A stretch of 64,000 nucleotides of DNA from Tipula vernalis (Eukaryota; Arthropoda; Insecta; Diptera; Tipulidae): the NCBI GenBank assembly GCA_958295665.1, contig OY282560.1:24325653-24389652 (forward strand). The letters run 5' to 3'. The stretch's first letter is position 1; every line of letters begins with the position of its first letter. The notes under the pieces were generated by a model. It was not told the origin of the DNA. It made no database searches and was given only the letters and a program-made list of their open reading frames with translations. The position numbers were made by a program, and so were the translations under genes. Of the stretch, positions 10,746 through 21,619 are shown piece after piece.

Positions 10746-11880
10746 CTGTAATTAAACAGTTGCAACAGCCTCAGCATCAATTTACAGTATCGGCCCTAAC
10801 ACCGCCGTGATGGATTCCCGCCCGAAAGCAAGTCTGATACCAAGTCCTCCTGAATTCCACACAGATGTCCAAGGATCTGTACATCTTGGAGTACAAGCGA
10901 GTGCTTCAATACCCTTCCTACCGTCCTACCGAGTCACCCTTCCTACCGGTGCAGCCCCAGACTTACCTGCCTAATCCTTTTTGTAGAATTTTACTGTGAT
11001 AGCCCCGAAATCAAAGCATATAACACCCTTTACCTTGCCAGAACCTCTATCGACTCATCATTTGCTTCTCGGGATATCCTCACTTGATACAACCTCTAAT
11101 CTGGCTCAAGTCTAATCCTCACCCGGGCTCCCTAATGCTTCCCTACATATTTTTACTAAGTTCGGAGCAGAACCCCAGTTCCCCCGCATTATCTTTAGGA
11201 AGGTCGCAACTAAAGCTATCTCTACCTACGCCCAGTTTACGGACACAATACTCCCATCCTCTTGCACCGCGATAATCTAAGCCTTGACTTATTTTCAACT
11301 TTAGGCGATTTCCCCTAAGATCTCTGCCTTTTGGGCTGAGAACTTCCGTAGGAACCACCCTGTATATTGCCAGTAACCATCATAACCCAAGTAAACGTTT
11401 TCTTTTCTTAAAGCGTCCGATCTACTAATGGTATTCCCTTTAAACCCGTAAGAGCTTTCCGTGCCATACGAGGGTCTGATAATTTGTTACTCCGAGATCA
11501 GTTTTGTTAGACCTATTGTCATTTCCCAAAGAGTTAAAGGTACTGGCTTTATGCGAGCTTTTATCCTATTCAATTACTGCTGTTTGTGAATCAGACCTAT
11601 CGGTAACGTTTACAGTTATGTTAGTTCTTCCATAAAACACCCACGAGTAGCGGAGCAAAAATGTCCCATCTGTGAAGAAATCCACGATGCACAGATAAGG
11701 CTACATAATCCGAAGGGTGCCGAGAATGAGCTAATATTTAGACTAAGATCCCCAACCATATTGGTTCTCAGTACGGTACGATTAACACTTTAACCCAGCC
11801 CAGTTGTAACCCATACAGTCAAAGACAATGATGAGCTTGTTGTCCGGTTTTCACCGCGCGGAGGTTACACAAACACTCGG
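10746..11880 (-). other. GC-richer block with possible non-LTR RNase H remnant
   Basis: This block is visibly richer in G and C than its surroundings. On the minus strand near 11720-11590, VDFFTDGT is followed by FYGRTNITVN and QTAVIE, resembling an RNase H domain (TDGS...TVFQAE). Stops and shifts are frequent. The rest has no frame I recognise. It probably belongs to the same class of decayed R1/LOA-like elements as 10307-10745. Confidence 0.35.
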
Positions 11881-13300
11881 AGCTAATACCAAGTAACAAC
11901 TTGATTCCCTCCAGCCGGATTCAGGCCTAAAATATTAAAAATTAATTTTTTTATCCTTGCCAGACATTGTTCAAACTTTTGCCAATCTTTAGGATTAGAT
12001 AATGCTGCATTTTGGAAATTTGCAAAATATGTTTGCCAAAAAGATACCACCCACAGTGCCCCCGCCCTTCCTCCCATTTAGTTATTACACTGAAATAAAC
12101 ATAATCGACTTTTAATTAAATTTCGGTACATATCTAATGTGCAGTAACAACTTAATGTTATCGTTTTTATGTATATTGCCAAGTTTATGGTTTAGAAATT
12201 CTATTATGTTAACGAAAAAAGAAGAAAGCATAAAAAGGGTAAAATGAAAATATCTTAAAAGCTTTTCATTTTGTGTATTTATTTTCCGCAATTTTTTTTT
12301 TTTATGTTTTATACATCCTCGTACATACATAAATTCATGGTATTTTCAAAAATTTTTGTGCTTTATATTTTTTTTTTGTTGTAAAGCTTTAAAACATCGA
12401 GAAAACAGTAACATGAATAGCGCGGCACACAAAAAAACTGTATATGTGTAACGTGGAAAAATTGTGCTTAATATAGAGAAGAATAAAAAAGAATTACTGT
12501 TATAAAATTTTCATTTTATATATTTTCAATTTTTTCTTAAAGCTTATTTTTATTTATATTTCGCTCATATCTAAATCTTGTGCACAGTAGCTTTTTTTTT
12601 CGTCTTGTTTTGTACTACGGTTTAAATAAAATTGTTGTGAGATAAAACGAGTTAGGGGAAAATCGGATTTTCTTTATACGTTATCTTTAATAATATAAAT
12701 AGTTATAGAGTGTACGATATAACTACATACTTGGTGATAATTTACAGGATGCCCTCGATTTGGTTATGATGTTCGGGCTGACTAATTTGTTGGACAACAG
12801 GACGTTCATTGCTAAAACGGTTGGAATAAATTAAATAAAAATTCGGATAATTTGGGTTTCCATTTAAAAAACTACGGAAAATTTATTACGGTTTGAAAAG
12901 GGTGTAAAGATTCGGTTGAAATATTTTTTTATGTTTCAGGCGTAATTTGAAATATTTTGTGAAAATATTTATTTAAATTTTCGAATTTACACCTCCGTCA
13001 TCACGAAAAGTTTCGTCGATCTTTAAATTGAAACCATAATGAATGACATTTTGATTAATATTGGTAAAAGATGTGTATTTGTGAGCTTATATCAAATGTG
13101 CGTTAATTTTAAAATGTTTGTTTAGTTTAAAAGTCGAAACTCGCAAAATTTTAGTTATAGTCACAATGGCTAATTTGGCTCCAGTGTGGTAAAAAACATA
13201 TTTTCACATTTTTTTAAATATAACAAAATTATTAAGTAGAGCTTTTAATATTCCATCAGTTTGTCTATAGTGCTGTGCGCAAAAAACGATTTGTTTTATG
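11881..13300. other. AT-rich sequence, no gene seen
   Basis: Long A and T runs occur, with short open frames that have no recognisable protein features. The 64-codon minus-strand frame at 11883-12077 is not recognised and is probably chance. Confidence 0.4.
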
Positions 13301-13560
13301 AAAATCACTTTACCAAAAATGTTCATAATCTTCAATTGTGCTCCGAGTGCAGTTCTTGATACCCTGATAGGTTTCGGCACCTGTGATTGTTCTGCTAACG
13401 CGCATTTAAATAGCATTAATATTTCTTTACATTAGATCAGCAAATTCTAAGCCAAAAAAATCCACAATCTACAATTTTGCTCCGAATGCGGTTTTAAATT
13501 CCTCTATAAATAGGTTTCGGGACCTGCAATTTTTGTACCAATGCATGACTTTTATAACAA
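13300..13560 (-). repeat. Two diverged inverted monomers of the 15.1-16.2 kb satellite
   Basis: The complement of 13325-13395 contains GGTATCAAGAACTGCACTCG and GGAGCACAATTGAAGAT. These parallel the satellite consensus GGTATCAAGAACAGCAATCG and GGAGCACAATTGCAGAT. A second, more diverged copy spans about 13455-13545. Both lie in the orientation opposite to the main array. Confidence 0.65.
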
Positions 13561-13940
13561 CTCTCGCTTCGTAATACTAATGACGTTTTGATTTAAATCA
13601 ACTGAATACAGAACAGACGTCTTATTCCATTGTTCTAAGCAGCAAATATTTAGGCACAAATGGCCTGCTTTACGCTCTCTTATTTGTTCAATGTAATTTT
13701 TCTAGAGCCAGGGGTGGATTAACGCCTAGGTACACTAGACACGTCCCTAGGACCCGTGAATTTTGGGGACCCGTAATTGTAGCTCATTAATTAACGAGGA
13801 CGCCTGTATACTGTTGCACAGCGTCTCTGAAATGTTTTCTAGGTTTCGTTGATATGAATAGTCTCCTAGTCCGATTGGGTAACCCGTCATGTTTTCGAGG
13901 GAATAAGACCCCCGCCCAAAATTTTCAGGGATCCAATTAT

Positions 13941-14100
13941 TTATTTTTCATGTAAACGCCGCGCGGCCCAAACAAACTAATCTTCGATTCGTCGCTCCAG
14001 AGAATTTTTTCCAAAATCCCAGCGGTTTAGGCAGATGTTGAAATTTATCCTCTGCATTAAATTTTGTGTAGAAATAATTTGCTTTTAGTCTGGTCATCAT
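13941..14100 (-). pseudogene. Tc1-like transposase fragment
   Basis: The minus strand reads HLPKPLGFWKKILWSDES then KISLFGPRGVYMKNK. This is the characteristic block around the first catalytic aspartate (DES) of Tc1/mariner-type transposases. Neither the N-terminal DNA-binding part nor the second and third catalytic residues are seen nearby, so it is a fragment. Confidence 0.65.
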
Positions 14101-14569
14101 TTCGGCAAAAATTCAGTGTTTGTCCTTACCCATCACTTAAGGAATGGTGCCAACTTCAGCAATAACTTAACTTTTCAAGTTTCACAAAACCTTCGTGATG
14201 AGTGTATTAGGAATTTTAATCAATTTTATTAGTTCTATGATTTTAATATTGGCAAATGTGAGCTTAAGCGTAGAATTTCTTCATAAATTGCTTTGTCTCA
14301 TTTTACAATTATAGTCAAATATGAAAGTTATAATTATCATTTAATATACATATAAGTCGGTGGCGGCTAAGTCGGGGTTTTTTGTCAAAAGCTGATCTAC
14401 ATAGATAAAAAACTGTACAGAGTTCAAATTCTACTATGAAGAATTCAGCATTTTATGATATAGGTTCGATTTGCTTGGAAAAAATGACCGAGTGGTCATA
14501 TTTTTTGACTTCCGAATGTATTACCGAGTATTTGCAAAGCAACCTTGAAGCTGCGTACATGCTATACTT

Positions 14570-14713
14570 TTCTGGTGAAAAAATGTACACCACGAAGTTA
14601 GCTGTATGAGTTGAATTATTTCCAACTAGAACAAAAAATTCACCAGGGTAACCAATTTTAACAAAAAATTTTACTATTTTGCTAACTTCGTGGTGTACAT
14701 TTTTTCACCAGAA
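14570..14713. repeat. Perfect 33-bp inverted repeat (foldback element)
   Basis: The arm at 14570-14602 (TTCTGGTGAAAAAATGTACA...) is the exact reverse complement of 14681-14713, separated by 78 bp. The arms include ACACCACGAAGTTAGC. It may be the remains of a small foldback/MITE-type element. No coding capacity. Confidence 0.75.
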
Positions 14714-15097
14714 TTGGATCATATACGCACCTTTACTATACAAAGTCTTAGTCTAAAAGACGAAGCTTTTATAAGCGAATTAGAAAAGAGTCAAAAACCA
14801 AACTTTTGGTAGTAAGGCACACAAAGCCTATAGGAAATCACTTTTTTTCCCCCAAGACAAATTTTTAAATGAAAACGTTACAAATTCCTAATTATGATTG
14901 CAGCCTGAGTTTATTCTTTAAAGGAAAACAACTCTAATTATTTTGTCATTAAATAATAATAGCAAAAATCGAACAAGTTTATCCAAAATTAAAATATAAA
15001 CACACTCATTGATCATGAATGAAATTTTAATATAAATTTGTATATTTAATTGAAATAACTGATAAAATTCTGTAACTCATATTAAGATCTACATATA

Positions 15098-16243
15098 GGT
15101 ATCAAGAACAGCAATCGGAGCACAATTGCAGATTTTGGATTTTTATAGCTCTGAATCGTCTGATCTTTACTAAGGTGATTTTCGTCAAATAGAATTTTCT
15201 ATGAAATGTACGGAAATAATTATGGAATATTAATTCGCTTTGGCACAGCAGTTACAGGTCTCGAGACCTGTCATTAAAGGTATCAAGAACAAAAATCGGA
15301 GCACAATTGCAGATTTTGAATTTTATTGCTCTGAATCGGCTGATGTATAGTAAGGTGATTTCTAATAGAATCAAGGAACATCGTTGGCATAAAAATTACA
15401 GGTCCTGAGGCCTATCATTAGAGGTAACAAGAACAGCAATCGGAGCACAATTGCAGATTTTGGATTTTTATTGCTATGAATCGTCTGATGTAAAGTAAGT
15501 TGATTTTCATCAAATCGAATTTTCTATGAAATGTACGGAAATAATTATGGAATCTCAATTCCCTTTGGCACAGCAGTTACAAGTCTCGAGACCTGTCATT
15601 AAAGGTATCAAGAACAGAAATCGGAGCACAATTGCAGATTTTGGATTTTTATTGCTCTGAATCGGCTGATGTAAAGTAAGGTGATTTCCAATGGAATCAA
15701 GGAACCTAAATACTCGTTGGCCTGAAAATTACAGGTCCTGAGGCCTATCATTAAAGGTATCAAGAACCGCAATCGGAGCACAATTGCAGATTTTGGATTT
15801 TTATAGCTATGAATGGTCTGATCTATAGTAAGTTGATTTTCATTTTCTAATGTAATCAAGGAACCTAAATACTCGTTGGCATAAAAATTACAGGTCCTGA
15901 GGCCTATCATTAGAGGTATCAAGAACAGCAATCGGAGCACAATTGCAGATTTTGGATTTGTATAGCTCTGAATCGTCTGATCTATACTAAGGTGATTTTC
16001 ATCAAATCGAATTTTCTATGAAATGTACTAAAATAATTATGGAATCTAAATTGACACAGCAGTTACAGGTTTCGAGACCTGTCATTAAAGGTATCAAGCA
16101 GAGAAATCAGAGCCCAATTGCAGATTTTGGATTTTTATTGCTCTGAATCGGCTGATGTATAGTAAGGTGATTTCCAATGGAATCAAGGAACCTAAATACT
16201 CGTTGGCATAAAAATTACAGGTCCTGAGGCCTATTATTAAAGT
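15098..16243 (+). repeat. Satellite array with seven monomers of alternating type
   Basis: GGTATCAAGAACAGCAATCG (or close variants) recurs at 15098, 15279, 15423, 15604, 15756, 15915 and 16090. Spacings are 181, 144, 181, 152, 159 and 175 bp. The longer monomers carry an ATGAAATGTACGGAAATAAT segment and end in the palindrome CAGGTCTCGAGACCTG. The shorter ones carry AATCAAGGAACCTAAATACT and end ACAGGTCCTGAGGCCTAT. The first four follow a strict long-short alternation, a small higher-order repeat. The 110-codon minus-strand frame inside it is a by-product of the repetition. Confidence 0.85.
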
Positions 16244-16436
16244 AAAAATATAATAATTTTCCGTAATTACAGTATTTTGTGTATACCCTTAATTGAATTC
16301 TGCTTTAAAAAAACCAATAAAATGACGAAGATGTCGAGACGAAGATATTGAATTTTTGAGAACTGAAAAGTGTGTTTAGAAGGGTCAAGGTTACCTAAGT
16401 AAGTTTAAGGCCAATAGAACGGTTAACCCTTTGCCT

Positions 16437-17100
16437 ACAACACCTACAAAATCAGTCAACAACTTGGCTCTGAACAAAATTTATATTGAGCTAAATGAAA
16501 TAAAAAAAAATTATGCCACCCAAATCACCAACATAACTAGCAAATTGGAGTCACTGCAATTATCCGTTAATAAAATTGAAGCTTTGGTGAAATTGAAAAT
16601 TTAACGTTGAAAAAGCACTGAGGTGAACTGCAATCAAGAGTCTACCATTTAGAACAAGATTTAGGGCTAAATTTTATCGAAATACACGGTATTCCAACGG
16701 TATTCTCCAAGAAGATGAAGATGTGGATGATACTGTTATTGATGTTCTAAGCAAAGGATTGGTAATTAATATTAACTTGGATGAGATAGATTATTGCTAC
16801 CGAAAAATAAAAAAATCTTCTCAAACAATCTCACAAACTAAGGATAAAATAATTCAAGCCGAAACACAAAATAAATTTGTCTCTTCTAATATGGGTCAAT
16901 TGGTGAATCATAAGCTGTATATAAACGAAAGCTTGTGCATTGCAAAAAGGAAACTTTATTCGAGACGAAAAATTTAAAAAAGCATTAATTTTAAATATTT
17001 ATGGATTCGTAATGGCCACGTTTTTTTTAGAAGGATTGACGGAAGTGAGCTGATCAAAATTAATTGTACCAGTGACCTTGGAAAAGTTACACAACACAGA
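16437..17100 (+). pseudogene. Decayed non-LTR retrotransposon ORF1 (FP-like RNA-binding protein)
   Basis: An N-terminal coiled-coil-like stretch (LNEIKKNYATQITNITSKLE) is followed by FIEIHGIP, then DTVIDVLSKG, LDEIDYCYRKIKKS, LYINESLCIAKRKL and, after a frameshift at about 16970, KKALNFKYLWIRNGHVFF. This is the layout of ORF1 proteins with a Baculo_FP-type domain found in CR1/L1-like insect elements. Such ORF1 proteins bind element RNA. Stops and at least two frameshifts make it non-functional. No RT follows within the next kilobase. Confidence 0.65.
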
Positions 17101-17880
17101 TAATTTTTCATTACATTTTTATTATTTGTTTTATATAATATGAATACTATTCTTGGTAACATAAGTTTTCAAGGTCATAAAAATATAATTGATTTTTCTT
17201 CTAATTATCCTGCAGATTCAAGTGTAAATAACAGCAACTTCAATACACCTAATTGTTTTTGTAGATATGAATGTCGATATCTCAAACATAATATAAGGAC
17301 AATCAATCCAATACAAATACTATTCGATGATATCTTTGAAGACTAGAAATATTGATAACAGTCTAGCGTGTATTGATCAAATGTTTATCGGGCATAAACT
17401 AAATTGTAACTTTGAATATAGACCATATGTATTCAATTAAGTTATCTACGAAATACAATACTTAACACCACAATCATGATTTGCTCAACATAAATCTAAA
17501 GTGAACTTTATTAAACTGGACTAACTATTAAATGGAGAATATTGGGAGGAAGTATTTTGTGAGATGGATCCTTCCACAGCTTTTTCACAGATATAACGTA
17601 TCTCGAAAGTATCCTAACAACACTAAATTGAATCAAATCTAGAGGCTGCTGCCAGAATAAAGTATTACATAGATGGCAGTGACTGCCGTAAAAATTTGGA
17701 AAAATCGTACAAAAAATTACCACCTTGGGAAATTTCAAGTTAAAATTTGTGGGAAAAGCAAAACAAAGTCACAACATGACGTGTGAAAATTATGTGACTA
17801 AATAATTTTATTTCGTATTGTGACGGTGACACCTAGCGTGTGATAGAATAAGTTAAACTAATAGCTCAATGTTTTACTGT
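17101..17880. other. AT-rich region, unrecognised short frames
   Basis: A 68-codon plus-strand frame at 17140-17346 has a single Cys pair and no family resemblance I can name. I see no splice context or repeat structure here. Confidence 0.35.
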
Positions 17881-17887
17881 ACTAAAT

Positions 17888-17983
17888 GGAATTTTCCTTG
17901 ATAAAACAGTTCTAAATGTTTCTACACTATTAGTACTAGAAAAGTCATGAACTTTCGAGAAATTTGGTTGGCGTATATAAAAA
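17888..17983 (+). promoter_or_regulatory. Heat-shock-type promoter: HSE clusters plus TATA box
   Basis: Heat-shock elements are arrays of 5-bp units nGAAn/nTTCn. At 17938-17962 five contiguous units read aGAAa aGTCa tGAAc tTTCg aGAAa, of which four are perfect and one has a single mismatch. At 17888-17897 there is a perfect pair gGAAt tTTCc, and at 17909-17923 gTTCt and tTTCt lie in 5-bp phase. TATATAAAAA follows at 17974-17983, 11 bp beyond the last HSE unit, which fits transcription starting near 18005. HSF binding and heat induction are inferred from family knowledge. No long reading frame follows. Confidence 0.6.
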
Positions 17984-18002
17984 GGCGAACAAGATCGAAT
18001 TG

Positions 18003-18410
18003 GATTAGTAATATTTGGAAGGCGACAATGTGAAGATTAAAAAGTAATTAAAAAGTGATTTAAAAAGTGTTGTAGTGCGAAATAAAAAATTATAAGTGAA
18101 CAGTAAAATTGTGTGAAAATTATTTAAAGTGATTTTGTGAATTACCGTTAGTAAATAGTGTTGTTATAATTTTTTGTGTGACATAAACAACTTCGATGGG
18201 GATAAATTGAATTAATTTTATTTTATTCACAATCCAGTGATACGAACCTTAATTGACAAGGCAAAAACGTAACAGTATTTTTCTGTTAACATTTTAGACA
18301 TCTTACGTACACTAGTAAAACTATAGATAAATTTAGCAAGTATTATTTTAATTCGTCAAAGCCAACTTTGATGTATTTTTCAAAATGAAAATTTGGAAAA
18401 TATATTTTAG
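18003..18410 (+). other. Possible non-coding transcript or leader downstream of the HSE promoter
   Basis: The sequence is A-rich with repeated AAAAAGTGATT and GTGAAAATTATTT phrases, like the leaders of fly heat-shock genes. The first ATG (18195) gives only MGIN before a stop. No chaperone sequence is present up to 18640. It could be the leader of a lost heat-shock gene, a non-coding heat-shock RNA, or chance. Confidence 0.3.
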
Positions 18411-19530
18411 ACAGTAGTCGATATAGTTATTGACACCCTAAAAATTCAACATATTTATTGACACTGCTGTATTTCATAAGAATTTTACGTAAATTGAGTT
18501 TATATATTGTTAATTTCTCTTTCTCTTTCGATAAAATGCATTGTTCCTCAGTTGATAATTATAACCGTTTTTTTTAAACATTTAGTCTAATAGTGCATTT
18601 TGTTCGATTAAGTCATCGTGTTACCTGTCATTTTTTTTTATGTGTAATGCCCGATTTAGATGAAGAAAAATGTTTGCCTTGCAAAAAATGTTTGCCTTGC
18701 AAAAAATGTTTGCCTTGCATAGAGCTGCACGCAATAAAAAAATATCCATTAGTTAAAATGAGAAAGGACTGTGTAAACCAACATGGCGATGCTATAATTT
18801 TTTGGCGGCTTATACATAATTGGATGTTATATTTTTTGACATTTATCAGTAGTGTGACAAAAATAAAATTTATAACAATAAATAAAATTGTTAGTGACAA
18901 AAATAAAACTTAATAAATTAAATTGGGAAAACTGCTTTTGATTTGATTTTTTCTGCTATAACATTTGACTTGTGGTCATCGTATAGGTTTTCATAATATA
19001 CTTTTATTGTGTTTGTGTTTGTTTTTTACTATAAAATATCAAAAAATATAGTCGGGTCGAGTATATTTTATAGTATCATATTTATTTTTAATGTTTTTAT
19101 AGTAACAATTGGTAAAAAAACGCTAACATAATTTTGCATGTTTATGTTTTGTTCTTGTCATTCAAACGAAAATTGTAATATACTAATCTCTTCTTTTTTT
19201 GCAAGGCAAACATTTTTCTTCATCTAAATCGGGCATTACTGGACCTAATTTTGCTAAGGAATACATTATGTAAGTACATCATATTACGTTTATTTATCAA
19301 TTTTATTTATTTTTTAGTAAATATTTACTTTAGTTACATTTATATATATATTTTAAAGATTAAAAACAAATTTTTTTTAAATAAGTGATTAAGATAATTG
19401 TGGTGTCAATAATTAGTTCAATTTATTTGCTATATACAACTATTGATATAAGGTGTCAATAATTGTGTCCTATGGTAATATAATAATTAACACTATGTCG
19501 ATAGTTGTATTTTTTAGAGGTGTTAATAAT
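18411..19530 (+). repeat. Dispersed TTATTGACACC / GGTGTCAATAA motifs flanking the pogo-like gene
   Basis: GTTATTGACACC at 18426-18437 and TTATTGACAC at 18456 are inverted relative to GGTGTCAATAATT near 19403 and 19452 and the variant GGTGTTAATAATT near 19518. The last three sit just upstream of the transposase ATG at 19564. Such inverted subterminal motifs are typical transposase binding sites; that role is inferred. The far right end of the element was not found. Confidence 0.45.
18645..19238. mobile_element. Non-autonomous element with 44-bp perfect terminal inverted repeats
   Basis: Bases 18645-18688 (TAATGCCCGATTTAGATG...) are the exact reverse complement of 19195-19238. The outermost TA on both sides could be a TA target duplication, making the element ATGCCCGAT...ATCGGGCAT. 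Just inside the left arm the 18-bp unit ATGTTTGCCTTGCAAAAA occurs three times in tandem; the right arm has one. No transposase lies inside. It interrupts the 5' region of the pogo-like gene. Confidence 0.7.
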
Positions 19531-19563
19531 TAAACAAATTTCAAAATAAATTTACAGCATAAA

Positions 19564-20185
19564 ATGCCCAAAGTAAGGCGTAACTATTCCGAAGAATGTC
19601 TTCAAAAAGCACTTGAGGCGATTAAAAATAAAGAAATGTCCAAAAAAGCGGCATCTAAATTTTTTAACATTCCACGAGCAACATTAATTTTTCGTTTAGG
19701 ACCAAAATTTACGAAAGTCAGGCCCGGCCCTCAAACCATATTATCTAAAATTGAGGAAGACGTAATTGAGGATTGGATAATCTCATCACAAAAAAAGGGG
19801 TTTCCTAAAAGGAAAGAAGACGTTTTAAATTCAGTTAAAGAATTTTAGAACAAGATAAAAGGGACCATCCGTTTGGCAGTGATAATATGCCAGGAAATGG
19901 ATGGATTCGGGCATTTCTGGCTAGATATCCATCTATTTCATTAAGAACACCAGATCCGGTAACCTCTGCTAGTGCAGCCGTAAGTGCTAGCGATATTAAA
20001 TCATGGTTTACCTCAATTCAAAACTTTCTTGAGGAAAGTAATTGCTTTGATATTTTAGAAGACCCAACCAGAATATTCAATGGGGACGAAACTAATTTCT
20101 TACTTTGTCCCAAAACAAAAAATGTACTGGCAGCAAAAGGAGCTCGCAATATTTACGAGGTTGACCGAGGTTTGGCAAAAGCCAA
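19564..20185 (+). pseudogene. Pogo/Tigger-like transposase, frameshifted and C-terminally truncated
   Basis: The start MPKVRRNYSEECLQ leads into a pipsqueak-type helix-turn-helix (ALEAIKNKEMSKKAASKFF, IPRATL) and a CENP-B-like second DNA-binding segment (GPQTILSKIEED, GNGWIRAFLARYP). One T appears to be missing near 19846, moving the frame by one. The DDE core begins with FNGDETNF, the first catalytic Asp, and runs to VYEVDRGLAKA-like sequence (NIYEVDRGLAKAK) at 20185, where homology stops. The second and third acidic residues are absent. It is not functional. Confidence 0.8.
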
Positions 20186-20229
20186 AATCTGTCAGCTTAA
20201 ACTATTTCTGCAATTAAAATTTATTTAGA

Positions 20230-21300
20230 GAACTTAGAATTAGAAATCTTTTATATAAACGTTTTATAATATTTTTGGTTTTTTCATTGAAAAACTTGAA
20301 GCTAAAAAAAAACATTTTTTCTATGGATTCCTATGGAAGTCAGTGAAAAGTTATACCGCTAAAAAAGCTTCTAGAAAATACGTCATGCTGATTATGGCTC
20401 TAGACTCTATAGAGGGCTCTGGTATTTACCCCTAAGAGTGTTGCGTATATGCAAAGTTTATGTGATATTGTTTAAGATTTTCGGTATCATTCGAGTTTAG
20501 CTTGGATTGAATTAAGCGTAGTATTAAATTAGATGAAGTCTTCGAGTTATTTTTCGGACGATATATTTTTTTTTTGCTTTTGATTTGCTTTGCAATTACC
20601 ATTGAAGTTTTTCAAGGCTATTCTAAGATTCTAAGCCTATTCGAGATTTTCGGTAAGAATCTAATTTTTTTGAGAATATCAAGATTATCGAAATTTTGCG
20701 ATTTTAAAAATGTTGGATTAGTCAATCAATGTTCTCAACGTAGCTATTCGAAATTTGATTTCTTCAATTTAAGATTATTTCAATGAAGGATTCTAACTTT
20801 ATTCGTAGTTTTTCGGGTGATTGGCAAGTTTGAGCTTTAAGTGACAACGATAAATTCAACAAGTAACGTTGTTGTTGGAACAAAAATTTAAAACAAAAAA
20901 AAAAAAAGATTGGTTTTTATCACTTGATTATTTTAAACGTTAATTTTTTGCTTTATTTTAAATAAAAGTCGCAAAACAAAATTACTAAAACAAGGTTTAG
21001 GTCGAAGAGGTACAAGCTACATCGTTAACTGTAGAGCAGGCGTTTCCACTAATTTTTTGAGGGATCTACTTTTTGATTTCTAAAGTATTACTATAAAGTT
21101 GCACTCTAGTATAAATAAGAAAACGAAATACAAATATACAATCATACAATGGAATTTAATTGGCGATCGTCCAAAATTCGACCAGCCGATCGCGATCGAC
21201 CTTATAGACACCCCCGCTCTAGGGTAATATTTCCGCTTGCATGCATAACTCAAATTGCTTTTTTTCCATTTAAGGAGCGATTATAAGTTTTGCGTGCGAA
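20230..21300. other. AT-rich sequence, no gene seen
   Basis: Repeated phrases such as TTCGAGATTTTCGG and AAGATTATCG suggest diverged simple repeats. The 70-codon frame at 20574-20786 is low complexity and not supported. Confidence 0.4.
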
Positions 21301-21309
21301 AGCATAGTT

Positions 21310-21430
21310 TATGTAAATTGATTGATTGATTTTAGTTTACGACCAATCCGAGACCTGCTTCCCGGATGACGCCGGGCCCACCTTACACTCAATACATATA
21401 ACACATAAGGAAGGATAGGAAAGGAATAGT
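21310..21430. repeat. Copy of a short dispersed repeat (GATTGATTGATTTT...GGATAGGA)
   Basis: GATTGATTGATTTT, then CCCGGATGACGCCGGG, then ATACATATAACACATAAGGA and GGATAGGA follow the same order as elements at 41525-41725 and 42228-42405 and their duplicates at 55179-55379 and 55882-56059. It is diverged and the left and right limits are unclear. Confidence 0.45.
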
Positions 21431-21452
21431 TAGTAAGGATGGAATCGACCAG

Positions 21453-21612
21453 GGGGGCTAGTTGCGAATTCGATTCGAACGTGATCGAGTCTTCGATGTA
21501 TAAGATTCATATTTGATTCAAATAAGAAACGAATGTATCTGTTTAAATTCAAATAGTTGTCAAATACATCAAAGACTCGATCATGTTCGAATCGAATTCC
21601 CAAATAGCCCTA
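21453..21612. repeat. Imperfect inverted repeat with about 46-bp arms
   Basis: GGGCTAGTTGCGAATTCGAT at the left end and its partner ending CAAATAGCCC pair over about 46 bp with a handful of mismatches. The core GAATTCGATTCGAAC and GATCGAGTCTT is shared. It is probably a small foldback element. Confidence 0.65.
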
Positions 21613-21619
21613 CAGGTTA

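Noticed and set aside
11883..12077. 64-codon minus frame (WQTYFANFQNAALSNPKDWQ)
   Set aside because: No recognisable family, isolated in AT-rich DNA. Could not be supported as a gene.
15608..15940. 110-codon minus-strand frame with internal duplication
   Set aside because: The duplication mirrors the satellite monomers. No homology.
15098..16243. CRISPR-like spaced repeats
   Set aside because: Monomers are long, diverged and contiguous, without unique spacers, and the sequence is eukaryotic. It is satellite DNA.
18593..18913. Cys/Leu/Pro repeat frame (LPCKKC units)
   Set aside because: The repeats are the 18-bp tandem units in the arm of the TIR element, not a protein domain.
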